A stretch of 36,011 nucleotides of DNA from a virus. The notes under the pieces were generated by a model that was given only the letters and a program-made list of their open reading frames with translations, ran no database searches and was not told the DNA's origin. The position numbers were made by a program, and so were the translations under genes. The first letter of the stretch is position 1, and the number at the start of each line of letters is the position of its first letter. The DNA lies in the IMG/VR virus record IMGVR_UViG_3300033571_029110, positions 1 through 36,011 of that record; one strand, given 5' to 3'. Positions 22,215-30,846 of the stretch are shown one piece after another.

Positions 22215-25200
22215 TTAAGAAAATTGGATGAATCCTCCTGAAGAAATTCCACCTGTTCTAGTTACAGTCATTCTGTTGATAAACTTGTGGATACCTCTAG
22301 CAGGTTCAACAATAACGTCGATTATACCGAGGTTTTGATCGATAATAGCAGGAGTGTTATTAGAAGAGTCCATGATAGTTAAGTAGTTGTAGATACCTCC
22401 AACAGATCTTACACCTGTTAGATAGTTATCAACCAACGTTTTGATTTCAAGTCTTACTGAATCTTCATTAAAGTCGAAGACATAGTTACCAAGAATTTCT
22501 TCTATAGCACTTTCGATAGTGATCAGAAGATCTCTAACGTGTAAGTTATTGAAAGCAGAGTTAGTTCTTTGGTAGCTAGTTTGGTTACCGTAAATTACCA
22601 CGCCAATTCCTCTCTTTCTGATGATAGGGTTTAGACCAAATGGTTCTAAGAATTCTCTATCTTGTAGATCGAAATCGTATTCTAAACCTACTAGGTTGCC
22701 TGCAGAGATAATACCTCTTTTAACACCTGCTACGATAGAGTAAGGTTCTCCTGTTATAAACTTACGGATAAAGTTATTTGAAACGTAAGCTGCAGGTGGA
22801 ACGTTTAAGTTCTTGCCATTATCTCTGATCGTTAAGAACGGAGAGAAAAATCCTGAGAACTTAGCTCCTAGATCCTCATCAGGAAGCGAGAATGTGAAAG
22901 AAGGATTAAGACTTAAGTTACCGCCATCAGCAATATATCTAGCTTGTAAAATTGGAGCTGGATCAGTTGCTGTTGGAGCAGAAGTAAATCTTGGATCTAT
23001 AGACTCCTGGAATTTTTTAATAGAAGGAGCATTACAGATAGCCATACATTTCTGTCTGTTCTTAGCAAGCCTTGTGAGCTGGTATTTGCAGTTTGGCTGA
23101 ATACCTCCGTCGAATGTGTCAACCACATATCTGAAGGTGATAATGTCGGTGTCTGCAAGGGTTCTTCCTATGTTGGTTGTTTCTAAAACGTCCAAGATCT
23201 GATTTAATCTTGTATCGGTTCCGTTTGGTTTAGAAGCGTCCTTAATATCTGCACCTGGCAAATAACTAAAGTTGAAAGAAGTGACAAATTCTTGGATATT
23301 TTTAAATTTCCAAACTCTTGTTGTTACTCCAGGATAAAGCTTAATAGGTCTTTCAGTTTTAACCTGGATGGTGTAAACACCTGGTGAATTTGCTGATGCT
23401 ACAGTTTTAACCTCTAAAACTCTAGTTAATCTTGATTGTAAATTTTCAACCAGAGGATTGTCATAGATTTGAAGGTCTGTTGAAACAAGTAGATCGCCAA
23501 CTTTGATACCTGTAGAATTAGCTTCGGCTACCGTGAGTTCCACGACGTTTGGTGCTAATTGTGTGACAATATTTACATAATCTGAAATGTTACCCAATGT
23601 GGAAACAATGTTGAAAGATTCACCAGAAGTTAGGTTTGTTCCTATTGGTAAAGAACTGACGAAAGTTGTATCATAGTTAGCAATCACCTCAGGAGTAGTA
23701 AATGTGTCGTCCTGGAATGCTCTACAAACTAAGATGTTGTATCCGTCTCTGTCAACGTTAACCTCGAATTTTAGGTACTGAAGAAGAGTTCCTGTATCAT
23801 CTAACCAATCTAGGTCTCCGTCCCCGATGTTTCCTGCGATCCAATCCCTGTACATAGCAGAGTTTTCGTATGCTAAATAGGAGTCATTACCTACTGGGAT
23901 ATCAGGGGAGAAGAAAACGTTATCTCTATCAAAATAATCTGGATTACCTACTTGGTAAGCATCAACTGTACTCTTGTTTGTCTCGTACCATGGTTGAACA
24001 TAAGTTGTAGAAGGACTAGAAGAGATAAGTGGGTGTGAAAGTAAAAATCTAAGCTGTTGTCTATAACCAACAGGTAGAGAGTTATTAGTAATATATTTCG
24101 CTTCAGAAATTTTTAATTTTACTAAGTCTCCTTCGTAAAATCCTAGATATCCTGGAGTTGGAAGGTTAGAAGTCACTTTTCCTAAAATCCATCTGTCTGC
24201 AGGAGAAGTAGGAGATACACTAGTAAACGACTCTAATGTTTGTAGCTGAGTAGAATATAGTGTTGGATTTGTAAATTCTGTTTGCAAGAAAATTAATCCG
24301 CTGTCTCTCGAAGACGAGTTATAAGTAGCAAAATCGGAAACAGGAATTCCAGAATCCCCTGTTGCGTTATAGATACTGTCTATTAAAAGAGTACCTGTTT
24401 CTGGTAAAATGTCTAATCCTGTGTTAGGAGAAACTCCAGTGTCCGTAATATCCGTTCCTGCAGTTGCACCGTCTACGTTTCTGAAATAAGTGTAATCTGC
24501 GAAAAGATTTTGTGAATAAGAAAGGAAATCAAGAGATTTAGGAGTTGATGTTATGTCAGAATCTGGTGATCCAATTTCGTCTACTAAATGGTGACCAACC
24601 AAATCAACTACGCTGGAGTTGTTTAGAAGATCGTCTAAGGCTTCTTCATTAACTGCACAAAAAATTCCTGTAGTAGGAGTTTGGTTGTTGATTAGTGTTT
24701 GTACGTATCTTAAAGTTCCGTTTTGATCGATAAAGTTAGGAATCAAAGTACCGGTTACTGTTAAAGAAATATTAACACCATTTAGTGCTAAGAAATTATC
24801 AATTTGTGATTTAATTAGACCTTTAGAGGTGAAATATGGGCTATAGACTGGATCGTTTGCTAAAGCTTGATAATCTGTCCAGTTACCAGTTACGACGATA
24901 ACATCAATAAACCAATCTGAAAGGTAATCATATTGGTTCATAAAAGAAGGCACATTATCTGGACCAAAGTATTCTCTGGCGGTAATGTCAAATCCCCTTA
25001 AAGGAAATCTAGAATCTAGTGATTTTCTCACTATAACAGAAACAGGAGCTTGTCCTAGATTTACTATGCTAAATAATTTTCTAGAATCTGGTTGAGCACC
25101 GGATGTGTCTTCGGTGGCCAAAAGGTAATCTGTATCAGGAAACCAAAATTTTTCCTTGTTGTAATATGAGGAAAGAAGCTTGTCTTGTTTTGTTAAAGGG

Positions 25201-25619
25201 ACTGAATATCCTCCTGTGGCGTTAGCCCCGTTTTGTTCTTCTGTGTCAACAGAAAAAGCTCTGTATCTTGCTACATCCGCACCGGCTGCAAAGTCAGGAT
25301 CACCATTTTCATCTACTGTATTGTTAAGTAAACGAAGATTTAGTGCAAAGACTGGTCCAGTTGTTAAGCAGGTTTGAATAGATCTATGAAAGAAAGAGCC
25401 TTTCTTTTCTAGAGCCGAATCAATTCCACCAAAAACTGATTGAAATGTAGTTGTGTCTGGGCAATAAACCGGGGTGTTGAAAGGACCAATATTAGAATAA
25501 CCAACCACTAGACGAATAGTCTGTGGATTAATGATAATGTTTTCTGATGCGTCAAACTCCAGCGTGTAAACCCCGGAAGCTTTAAATTGCGATAGATCAA
25601 GTTTAACCTTTTTTGCCAT
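22215..25619 (-). CDS. 18: Tail sheath protein (T4 gp18-like), oversized
   Basis: A 1134-residue tail sheath protein; T4 gp18 has 659. The sheath contracts to drive the tube into the host cell. The N-terminus (GVYTLEFDASENIIINPQTI) and C-terminal domain fit sheath proteins: KRGIGVVIYGNQTSYQ, then NLHVRDLLITIESAIEEILG, then GIIDVIVEPARGIHKFINRM. The extra ~475 residues lie in the middle (about 150-800) and are beta-rich (Asp/Ser/Thr/Pro-rich loops), so they probably form domains projecting from the sheath surface. A TATAAATA box directly precedes the gene. Confidence 0.9.
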   Translation of the reverse strand: MAKKVKLDLSQFKASGVYTLEFDASENIIINPQTIRLVVGYSNIGPFNTPVYCPDTTTFQSVFGGIDSALEKKGSFFHRSIQTCLTTGPVFALNLRLLNNTVDENGDPDFAAGADVARYRAFSVDTEEQNGANATGGYSVPLTKQDKLLSSYYNKEKFWFPDTDYLLATEDTSGAQPDSRKLFSIVNLGQAPVSVIVRKSLDSRFPLRGFDITAREYFGPDNVPSFMNQYDYLSDWFIDVIVVTGNWTDYQALANDPVYSPYFTSKGLIKSQIDNFLALNGVNISLTVTGTLIPNFIDQNGTLRYVQTLINNQTPTTGIFCAVNEEALDDLLNNSSVVDLVGHHLVDEIGSPDSDITSTPKSLDFLSYSQNLFADYTYFRNVDGATAGTDITDTGVSPNTGLDILPETGTLLIDSIYNATGDSGIPVSDFATYNSSSRDSGLIFLQTEFTNPTLYSTQLQTLESFTSVSPTSPADRWILGKVTSNLPTPGYLGFYEGDLVKLKISEAKYITNNSLPVGYRQQLRFLLSHPLISSSPSTTYVQPWYETNKSTVDAYQVGNPDYFDRDNVFFSPDIPVGNDSYLAYENSAMYRDWIAGNIGDGDLDWLDDTGTLLQYLKFEVNVDRDGYNILVCRAFQDDTFTTPEVIANYDTTFVSSLPIGTNLTSGESFNIVSTLGNISDYVNIVTQLAPNVVELTVAEANSTGIKVGDLLVSTDLQIYDNPLVENLQSRLTRVLEVKTVASANSPGVYTIQVKTERPIKLYPGVTTRVWKFKNIQEFVTSFNFSYLPGADIKDASKPNGTDTRLNQILDVLETTNIGRTLADTDIITFRYVVDTFDGGIQPNCKYQLTRLAKNRQKCMAICNAPSIKKFQESIDPRFTSAPTATDPAPILQARYIADGGNLSLNPSFTFSLPDEDLGAKFSGFFSPFLTIRDNGKNLNVPPAAYVSNNFIRKFITGEPYSIVAGVKRGIISAGNLVGLEYDFDLQDREFLEPFGLNPIIRKRGIGVVIYGNQTSYQRTNSAFNNLHVRDLLITIESAIEEILGNYVFDFNEDSVRLEIKTLVDNYLTGVRSVGGIYNYLTIMDSSNNTPAIIDQNLGIIDVIVEPARGIHKFINRMTVTRTGGISSGGFIQFS

Positions 25620-25629
25620 CTTTGAATTT

Positions 25630-25639
25630 TATTTATATA
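25630..25639 (-). promoter_or_regulatory. Late promoter with exact TATAAATA core
   Basis: The minus strand reads TATATAAATA, containing a perfect T4 late consensus (25630-25637), ten bases before the sheath ATG. A start site 5-7 bases downstream would leave a leader of only a few bases. This is the clearest late-promoter candidate and fits the gp55-like sigma factor. Confidence 0.6.
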
Positions 25640-25642
25640 TAT

Positions 25643-25675
25643 CGAAGTATTTCACTTAATACTTCGGTTCTTTTT
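25643..25675 (+). other. 9-bp hairpin next to the sheath promoter
   Basis: CGAAGTATT and AATACTTCG form a 9-base-pair stem with a 6-base loop (25643-25666). On the plus strand it is followed by GTTCTTTTT, so it could end plus-strand transcription. On the minus strand there is no T run. It lies between the terminase stop and the sheath promoter. Confidence 0.5.
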
Positions 25676-25695
25676 ATCTATATATCATTTCTTTT

Positions 25696-27504
25696 CTAGG
25701 AATCGAGGAGACCGTTTAGAAATGTATAATTAGAAACGTCATTATTTTTCAGTGAACCGTTTTCAGAAGCTTCTTTTAATTTTTCCTCTATGGCTTTTTT
25801 AAATTTTTCAGGAATAATATCATAAACTTCGGAAACAGAATCTTCAAAATCTGTAGCATCAAAAACACAATTAAGATTAACCAGTGTCATAGCTATATCA
25901 TCTTTTCCTATCTGACTGGTAAAGCTTCCCCCTGCTCCTTGTCCAAAATTGCTGAGTTCGTGTACCGTGTTTTTTTCGCATGGTATTATTTTATTAGATC
26001 TCGTGTGGATTTTTAGATCATAACAATATTTTTCTTTGTTTCTAACAGTTAGTTTTACTCCTGGTTTTAATCTGGTGGAAGCTTCGGAATGCCTGCTATA
26101 AACAAACATTTCTTCAAAAATTTCTTCGGAGTCGAGCAATTTGTCCATGAGCATCTCACCTTTGTAGTCTAACTCTAAGACAATTCTTATGTTTTCTGAT
26201 CCAAGGACATGGACAATAAGGATTTCAAGAAAAACTTTTAATTCGTCTATAGGTATGGTGTTAGATCTAAACATTCCAATCTGTAAAAGACAGAAAAAGT
26301 CACCTTCGGATTCATAAAATTTCTTAGTCTGTATCACATTCATTGGCATAGGAGCAACCTTGAAAATATTAACCACCGAGTAGTCTCCTCCTCCCCCTCC
26401 TGCCGTATCTATACTAAGATAAAATTTTTGTATATCCTTTTCAAAAATTGAAGTGGGATCAAATTTAGGATGCCAAATTAAATTAGAATAATCTAAATAA
26501 TTGTTTTCGAAAGACGAAAGCTCGTGATGTATAAAAGTTTGTTCGTTGGTTTTTAATTTTTTAAGAGTAAAAGAGTCTAATAGTAGCCTAGAAGAAGAAA
26601 GAAACTGGCACCCATACTCTTGATTAAAATCTTCTTCTGATCCAAGTGCAGCTATTTCTTTCCTTCTCCATTCTTCGTCTCTCCCTGGAATTTGCCACCA
26701 TTCTACTCTAATAGGGTTAAAATCATTTTCCCCGTCTATAGCTCCTTTATAGATATCCCAGAATTTATTTAATCCGTTTGGTGTGGATGTGATAATAACT
26801 CTCGAGATCTGTGAAGATGATATAGTGGGATAAACTGATTTAAAGAAGCTATTGATAAAATTTGGATTAATGTGTGCAAACTCATCCATGTATAGCATGT
26901 GGATTGTATAACCGATAGAAGAAGTTTTTGTTGTGGTTTTTGCCATTATTCTACATCCGTTATCAAATTTCACCGTCATAACATTGAAGACTACAATACC
27001 GGGCTTAAGAAAAAATGGGAGACCTCTGACAATAACTTTGATTTTGTCCATCAATTCAGCAGCAGTGTCCCCTATGTTTGCCATAATCATGGCATTTTTC
27101 TCGAAATTAAATAGAAGATACCAAAGTAGGAAAATTGAGGAAGTAATTGTTTTTCCACTCTGGCGCGGTGACACAAAAACGTTTTTTCTGTGAAACTGAT
27201 ATTGGTTTAGAATCTGTATTTGGTAATCTCGAAGATGAATTTGTCTAATGCCATCATCGGTCATAACCTTACAATACTTGTTGGCAAAATAAACCACATC
27301 TCCTGCACATTTTTCAATTTCCTTTAATTCCTCTTCGGTATACTCAAAAATTATATTACCTCTTCTTAATTCTGGCTCGTTCTCGTGGAATGGGTTATCT
27401 ACTTCTTTGTAATCTATACCCATGTCCTCTGCCATCCTTAGAAGGTTGTCCACTCTTTCTGTGGACCATATACTAGCCGATTCTTTTTCTTTTATGTCTG
27501 GCAT
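25696..27504 (-). CDS. 17: Terminase large subunit (T4 gp17-like)
   Basis: A 602-residue packaging motor protein; T4 gp17 has 610. It pumps DNA into the prohead and cuts the concatemer. The ATPase domain has Walker A SPRQSGKT (112-119) and Walker B MLYMDEFAH (203-211), and coupling motif TSTPNGLNKFWD (239-250). The nuclease domain has SIDTAGGGGGDYS (D366), ELDYKGE (E444, D446) and a later DDIAMTLV segment, as in RNase H-like terminase nucleases. It begins 5 bases after the small-subunit gene, the T4 order. Confidence 0.95.
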   Translation of the reverse strand: MPDIKEKESASIWSTERVDNLLRMAEDMGIDYKEVDNPFHENEPELRRGNIIFEYTEEELKEIEKCAGDVVYFANKYCKVMTDDGIRQIHLRDYQIQILNQYQFHRKNVFVSPRQSGKTITSSIFLLWYLLFNFEKNAMIMANIGDTAAELMDKIKVIVRGLPFFLKPGIVVFNVMTVKFDNGCRIMAKTTTKTSSIGYTIHMLYMDEFAHINPNFINSFFKSVYPTISSSQISRVIITSTPNGLNKFWDIYKGAIDGENDFNPIRVEWWQIPGRDEEWRRKEIAALGSEEDFNQEYGCQFLSSSRLLLDSFTLKKLKTNEQTFIHHELSSFENNYLDYSNLIWHPKFDPTSIFEKDIQKFYLSIDTAGGGGGDYSVVNIFKVAPMPMNVIQTKKFYESEGDFFCLLQIGMFRSNTIPIDELKVFLEILIVHVLGSENIRIVLELDYKGEMLMDKLLDSEEIFEEMFVYSRHSEASTRLKPGVKLTVRNKEKYCYDLKIHTRSNKIIPCEKNTVHELSNFGQGAGGSFTSQIGKDDIAMTLVNLNCVFDATDFEDSVSEVYDIIPEKFKKAIEEKLKEASENGSLKNNDVSNYTFLNGLLDS

Positions 27505-27509
27505 AATTT

Positions 27510-28286
27510 TTAATTAAATAGGTCGTCGTCCATTTCTAATGTAACATCTTCACTTTCTTCTCCGTAGTTATCTCCTAGACCTTCCGAATCTTTTAACCTT
27601 GGATTAATTAAATCGTCTTCCGGATTCTCTTTAACTATTTCAGCATCTCTAACCATTGGACCATTTTTCATAAGAGATTGAAGGCCTTCCATCAGAGATT
27701 TAGTTCCCCTTACCTTTAATGCTTCTTGGTTTTCTGGTGTGTTTTTTAGTTGACCATTTTCATCAAACTCCAAAGGATTTCCCTTTTTGAGTTCTTCTCC
27801 TTCAGATTTAAGCTGTTTATAATTTTTCTCCATTTGACTCATATACTGAGAAAAATTCTTAGGCATTTGCATAATCTGGTTTTGCAACTGAGCAAGAACT
27901 TCAAAAAGTCTTGGTTCTATTCTACCAGTATCTATTTCTTCTATAAGCTTACTAATGGCGTGTTGTGCTGTTCTTATCTGAAAAGCCATTGTTGAAATAC
28001 TAAGAGCGTCTATCTTTTGCCTAAATCTTATATAGTTGTCTTCCGGGAGATCTTCGGTTCCGTTATAAAACCTAGCCAAAGATTCTAAAATGGATCTAGC
28101 TTCAGTTTCTACCTCTGTTTTGACGTTATCAACGTTCATTATTCTGATATTCTTTATAGGAGCAATATCCGGGGTAGAAAGACCGGATAACATCTCTTCT
28201 GCTAAAACAATTCCATCGAGTTTATTTTTTAACGAGAGTTCTTGCTCTTTAGAAAGATTTGGTGTTTTTGGTTTTCTTCTTGGCAT
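27510..28286 (-). CDS. 16: Terminase small subunit (T4 gp16-like)
   Basis: A 258-residue protein placed exactly where gp16 is in T4, directly before gp17. Gp16 forms a ring, binds DNA and stimulates gp17. The N-terminus is basic (MPRRKPKTPN). The centre (about 80-165: RFRQKIDALSISTMAFQIRT, then QMPKNFSQYMSQMEKNYKQL) is a long helical segment, as in the oligomerisation core of gp16-type proteins. The last 60 residues are acidic. It is longer than T4 gp16 (164). The assignment depends on synteny and helical pattern rather than a sharp motif. Confidence 0.68.
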   Translation of the reverse strand: MPRRKPKTPNLSKEQELSLKNKLDGIVLAEEMLSGLSTPDIAPIKNIRIMNVDNVKTEVETEARSILESLARFYNGTEDLPEDNYIRFRQKIDALSISTMAFQIRTAQHAISKLIEEIDTGRIEPRLFEVLAQLQNQIMQMPKNFSQYMSQMEKNYKQLKSEGEELKKGNPLEFDENGQLKNTPENQEALKVRGTKSLMEGLQSLMKNGPMVRDAEIVKENPEDDLINPRLKDSEGLGDNYGEESEDVTLEMDDDLFN

Positions 28287-28289
28287 AAA

Positions 28290-30476
28290 TTATCTGTTTC
28301 TTGCAACTAGGGGAAGTTTTAGTATAGGTTTAGCATTATCTATAATTATCGATAATTGTGCGTCTGCTATTATGTTTTGGTTAAGAACAGTGGACTGTTT
28401 TTCTTCCTCAATCATTTGTTTGAAAATCCTAAAGTTTGTTGCCCACAGGGGCGAGGTTTTTATTTTATATGAGTAATTGTTTGTTCCATAAAAAGGACTG
28501 TCATAGTCCGTTTCGATAACAGGAGGAATATTAAATGTATATACCTGAGTTGTGACTCCGTCTAAAGAATGGACTAAACTAAGTTCTGAAGTCTGTGCCA
28601 TAGGATTCTCTGGATCGTATGTTAATCTCCACACTTTTAAAGAATATTGTCTATAGACATTGGAAAAATTAAATACAAACCCGTACCAGTCCTCTATAGC
28701 AGGTATAAATGAACCGATAGTACTAGGAATACCTGTCCCAAACGGAGAGTGTATTTCCAGATCGTTAATCCTGACTCTAAAACTTCCTGTTTGTATATAA
28801 TCGTTAACTGCGGGACTAACCGTTGGGTTAGAACCAGACCAAATAAGGTCTATAGAAATACCCTGTCCGTTATAATATCCATCAAAAAGATTTCTTGCCT
28901 GTGCTTTTTGAGCTTTCCAAGAAGATGTTGAAACGGGAGCAGGAGCACCTTCATCAGACACCTTAAATCTAAAAGAATCTAAGACTTCTATGATTTTAAA
29001 TCCACCGGATCTTACCCCGTCCGCTAAAATGGAAACGTATCCTTCTGGATTTGGCCCCATTCTAAATTTATGCGGTATAGGAGAAGTGCTATACACAATT
29101 TCACCAGTACCTATTGAATCTATAGTCAAAGGAAGTTTAGGTGCAGGTTTAGGAACCAATTTGCTTCTGTCTAAATAGTTTTGTAATCTAAACCAACAAG
29201 TAAATGACCTTTCTTCCGCAGCGGTTAGGGTTGGATCTGCTTTCCATCTTACAGCGTCTTTTTCCTCGTCCATTCTTGCAGGTGAGGAAGGATCAATTGT
29301 ATTTGGATCATCAATAAAAGACCTATCCAGATCATAATAGCTGTTAAATACTATAGTCCAGTTGTTATTTAAGTCATATTCAATAATTGGAAGAGCCTTA
29401 TTAATATATGATCTGGTTGGATCTTCAAATCTTCTCTGTGATGTAACAACATATTGCTGTGGCTTAGTCAGTTCTGTCTCTTGGTCCTTAACCTCCTCTC
29501 CGAAAAGTTCCTGTGTATTTACTGTGTAATCATGGAGAGCTGTTTCAGCAGCAGGATCCAGAAAAGAGGTATTCTTTTTAATCTCGTACTTAACCAACTG
29601 AATTTTGAAATAAACTGGATAATTATTAATGTCGCGATAAACGTACATAGAATCTATCTGGTAGATCCTATTAGTAATTGGAAAATAAATAATGTCTCTC
29701 TTCCTAGGTTGCGATGCTCTACCAAAAATTGATTCAAAATATTTTCTATCTATGTGGATTTCAAACGGTTGTTGGAAGTTTAATCCCCAACTGTCAAAAT
29801 TAATTGCAGCATCAGGAAATTGGTTGTTAAGAACCATAACCTTTACACATTTTTCGTTTACCACATTAAAAAGTGTGTATTCTTTAAGAACTACGTCCTT
29901 TCCTCTTCCCTGTGGTTGTACTGAATAATAAACAACCTCGTGTCCAAACACCTCGTTTACAACCTTACTCATATCCTGATAGAGATTAATAGCCCTGTTC
30001 ACTTCGTAAGGCCTAAATGTGAAATCACAATTAGAAAAAACAATAGGATAATTGGTTAGTTCTTTACTACATAAAGGAGCCGAAACTTGCATTAGATCTC
30101 TCGGATCAACAGTTTTGTAAGTTAAATCCAGTTCAAAATCTAAAAGAATTATAGGAGGACTTAATGGAGTTCCTGGTGGATAGTACGGACTTTCGTTTTC
30201 GTCTGAGCTAGCCGTCATTCTGATCTCAAGATAAAGGGGATTATCAGGAGATATAGGTAAAGCCTGGATAGCTGGCTCTGTTAGTGTGCTCCATAAAGAC
30301 CAATTTGATCCGTTAACGCTCCATCTGTACTCCAAGAACAAGAAAACGCTTGGTGGATTTTCTCCACTTGTGTCTATGATCCATCCATTGAAACTTTCTA
30401 CGTTTTTGAAAGGTTCAGACCAAGAAATTATCCTGTAATTCCCTATTGCTGTAAATTCTATTAAATCTTGCGCCAT
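28290..30476 (-). CDS. Neck protein (T4 gp14-like core) with large extensions
   Basis: A 728-residue virion protein, starting at the ATG giving MAQDLIEFTA. A longer frame reading from 30557 would overlap the plus-strand gene and is rejected. Residues about 200-340 resemble gp14 of T4-like phages: YYSVQPQGRG-type strand, then FESIFGRASQPRKRDIIYFP, then IDSMYVYRD and YFKIQLVKYEI, matching the T4 pattern of KEGDLIYFP then FYQLGQN then F.Y. Before it is a domain like a fibronectin-type fold (residues 1-130). After it, about 420-690, is a beta-rich part containing NGQGISIDLIWSG and WYGFVFNFSNVYRQYSLKVW, which resembles a LamG/concanavalin-like domain. T4 gp14 has only 256 residues, so the extensions are new. 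Confidence 0.62.
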   Translation of the reverse strand: MAQDLIEFTAIGNYRIISWSEPFKNVESFNGWIIDTSGENPPSVFLFLEYRWSVNGSNWSLWSTLTEPAIQALPISPDNPLYLEIRMTASSDENESPYYPPGTPLSPPIILLDFELDLTYKTVDPRDLMQVSAPLCSKELTNYPIVFSNCDFTFRPYEVNRAINLYQDMSKVVNEVFGHEVVYYSVQPQGRGKDVVLKEYTLFNVVNEKCVKVMVLNNQFPDAAINFDSWGLNFQQPFEIHIDRKYFESIFGRASQPRKRDIIYFPITNRIYQIDSMYVYRDINNYPVYFKIQLVKYEIKKNTSFLDPAAETALHDYTVNTQELFGEEVKDQETELTKPQQYVVTSQRRFEDPTRSYINKALPIIEYDLNNNWTIVFNSYYDLDRSFIDDPNTIDPSSPARMDEEKDAVRWKADPTLTAAEERSFTCWFRLQNYLDRSKLVPKPAPKLPLTIDSIGTGEIVYSTSPIPHKFRMGPNPEGYVSILADGVRSGGFKIIEVLDSFRFKVSDEGAPAPVSTSSWKAQKAQARNLFDGYYNGQGISIDLIWSGSNPTVSPAVNDYIQTGSFRVRINDLEIHSPFGTGIPSTIGSFIPAIEDWYGFVFNFSNVYRQYSLKVWRLTYDPENPMAQTSELSLVHSLDGVTTQVYTFNIPPVIETDYDSPFYGTNNYSYKIKTSPLWATNFRIFKQMIEEEKQSTVLNQNIIADAQLSIIIDNAKPILKLPLVARNR

Positions 30477-30492
30477 TTGGCTTTTATTTAGA

Positions 30493-30500
30493 ATATATAT
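30493..30500. promoter_or_regulatory. Shared ATATATAT box between divergent starts
   Basis: ATATATAT is palindromic and lies 16 bases before the minus-strand ATG (30476) and 12 bases before the plus-strand ATG (30513). It could serve both genes, as one of the recurring AT-boxes. Confidence 0.35.
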
Positions 30501-30512
30501 CAGAAAAAAGAA

Positions 30513-30845
30513 ATGGGAAAAAGAAAAATAGACATTAACAAGTTCAGCTTTGCACAATTATGTAGCAATAGCGACGGAAAAACGTCAGGAAGTGGAACAA
30601 TGGGCATTCTTATTTGTACCATCGGATGCCTCACTTTTTTAATTGGGTGTGTAGATAAGATATTCTTCAGTAAAGATGTGGATATTTTAGTACAAACAAT
30701 AATTTTTACTGGTATCGGTGCTGCACTTTTAGGGGTTAGAAAAGCTATCTCACCTGCTTATGTTAAGGAAGAAGAAATAGAAGCTTTGAACGAAGCTTCA
30801 GAAGGTCACACAGAAGGATGCACCTGTACTTGTTGTCCTCATTAA
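30513..30845 (+). CDS. Small membrane protein, only plus-strand gene
   Basis: A 110-residue protein with an ATG preceded by AGAAAAAAGAA. Two hydrophobic segments are clear: about 29-50 (TMGILICTIGCLTFLIGCV) and 57-78 (DILVQTIIFTGIGAALLGV). The C-terminal tail is acidic and ends with a Cys/His cluster (GCTCTCCPH), which may bind metal. It lies opposite to all its neighbours, between the gp15-like and gp14-like genes, and converges with the gp15-like gene with only one base between stops. Holin or antiholin, or a membrane adaptor, are possibilities without direct support. The coding reality is supported by composition, by a good leader and because it fills the gap. Confidence 0.72.
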   Translation: MGKRKIDINKFSFAQLCSNSDGKTSGSGTMGILICTIGCLTFLIGCVDKIFFSKDVDILVQTIIFTGIGAALLGVRKAISPAYVKEEEIEALNEASEGHTEGCTCTCCPH

Positions 30846-30846
30846 T

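Noticed and set aside
25643-25675. Hairpin as a rho-independent terminator for the terminase gene
   Set aside because: On the minus strand no T run follows the stem; the T run is on the plus-strand side. Kept only as a hairpin.
30477-30557. N-terminal extension of the gp14-like gene to 30557
   Set aside because: It would overlap the plus-strand gene, and the added 27 residues are low-complexity aromatic. The ATG at 30476 has a proper A-rich leader.
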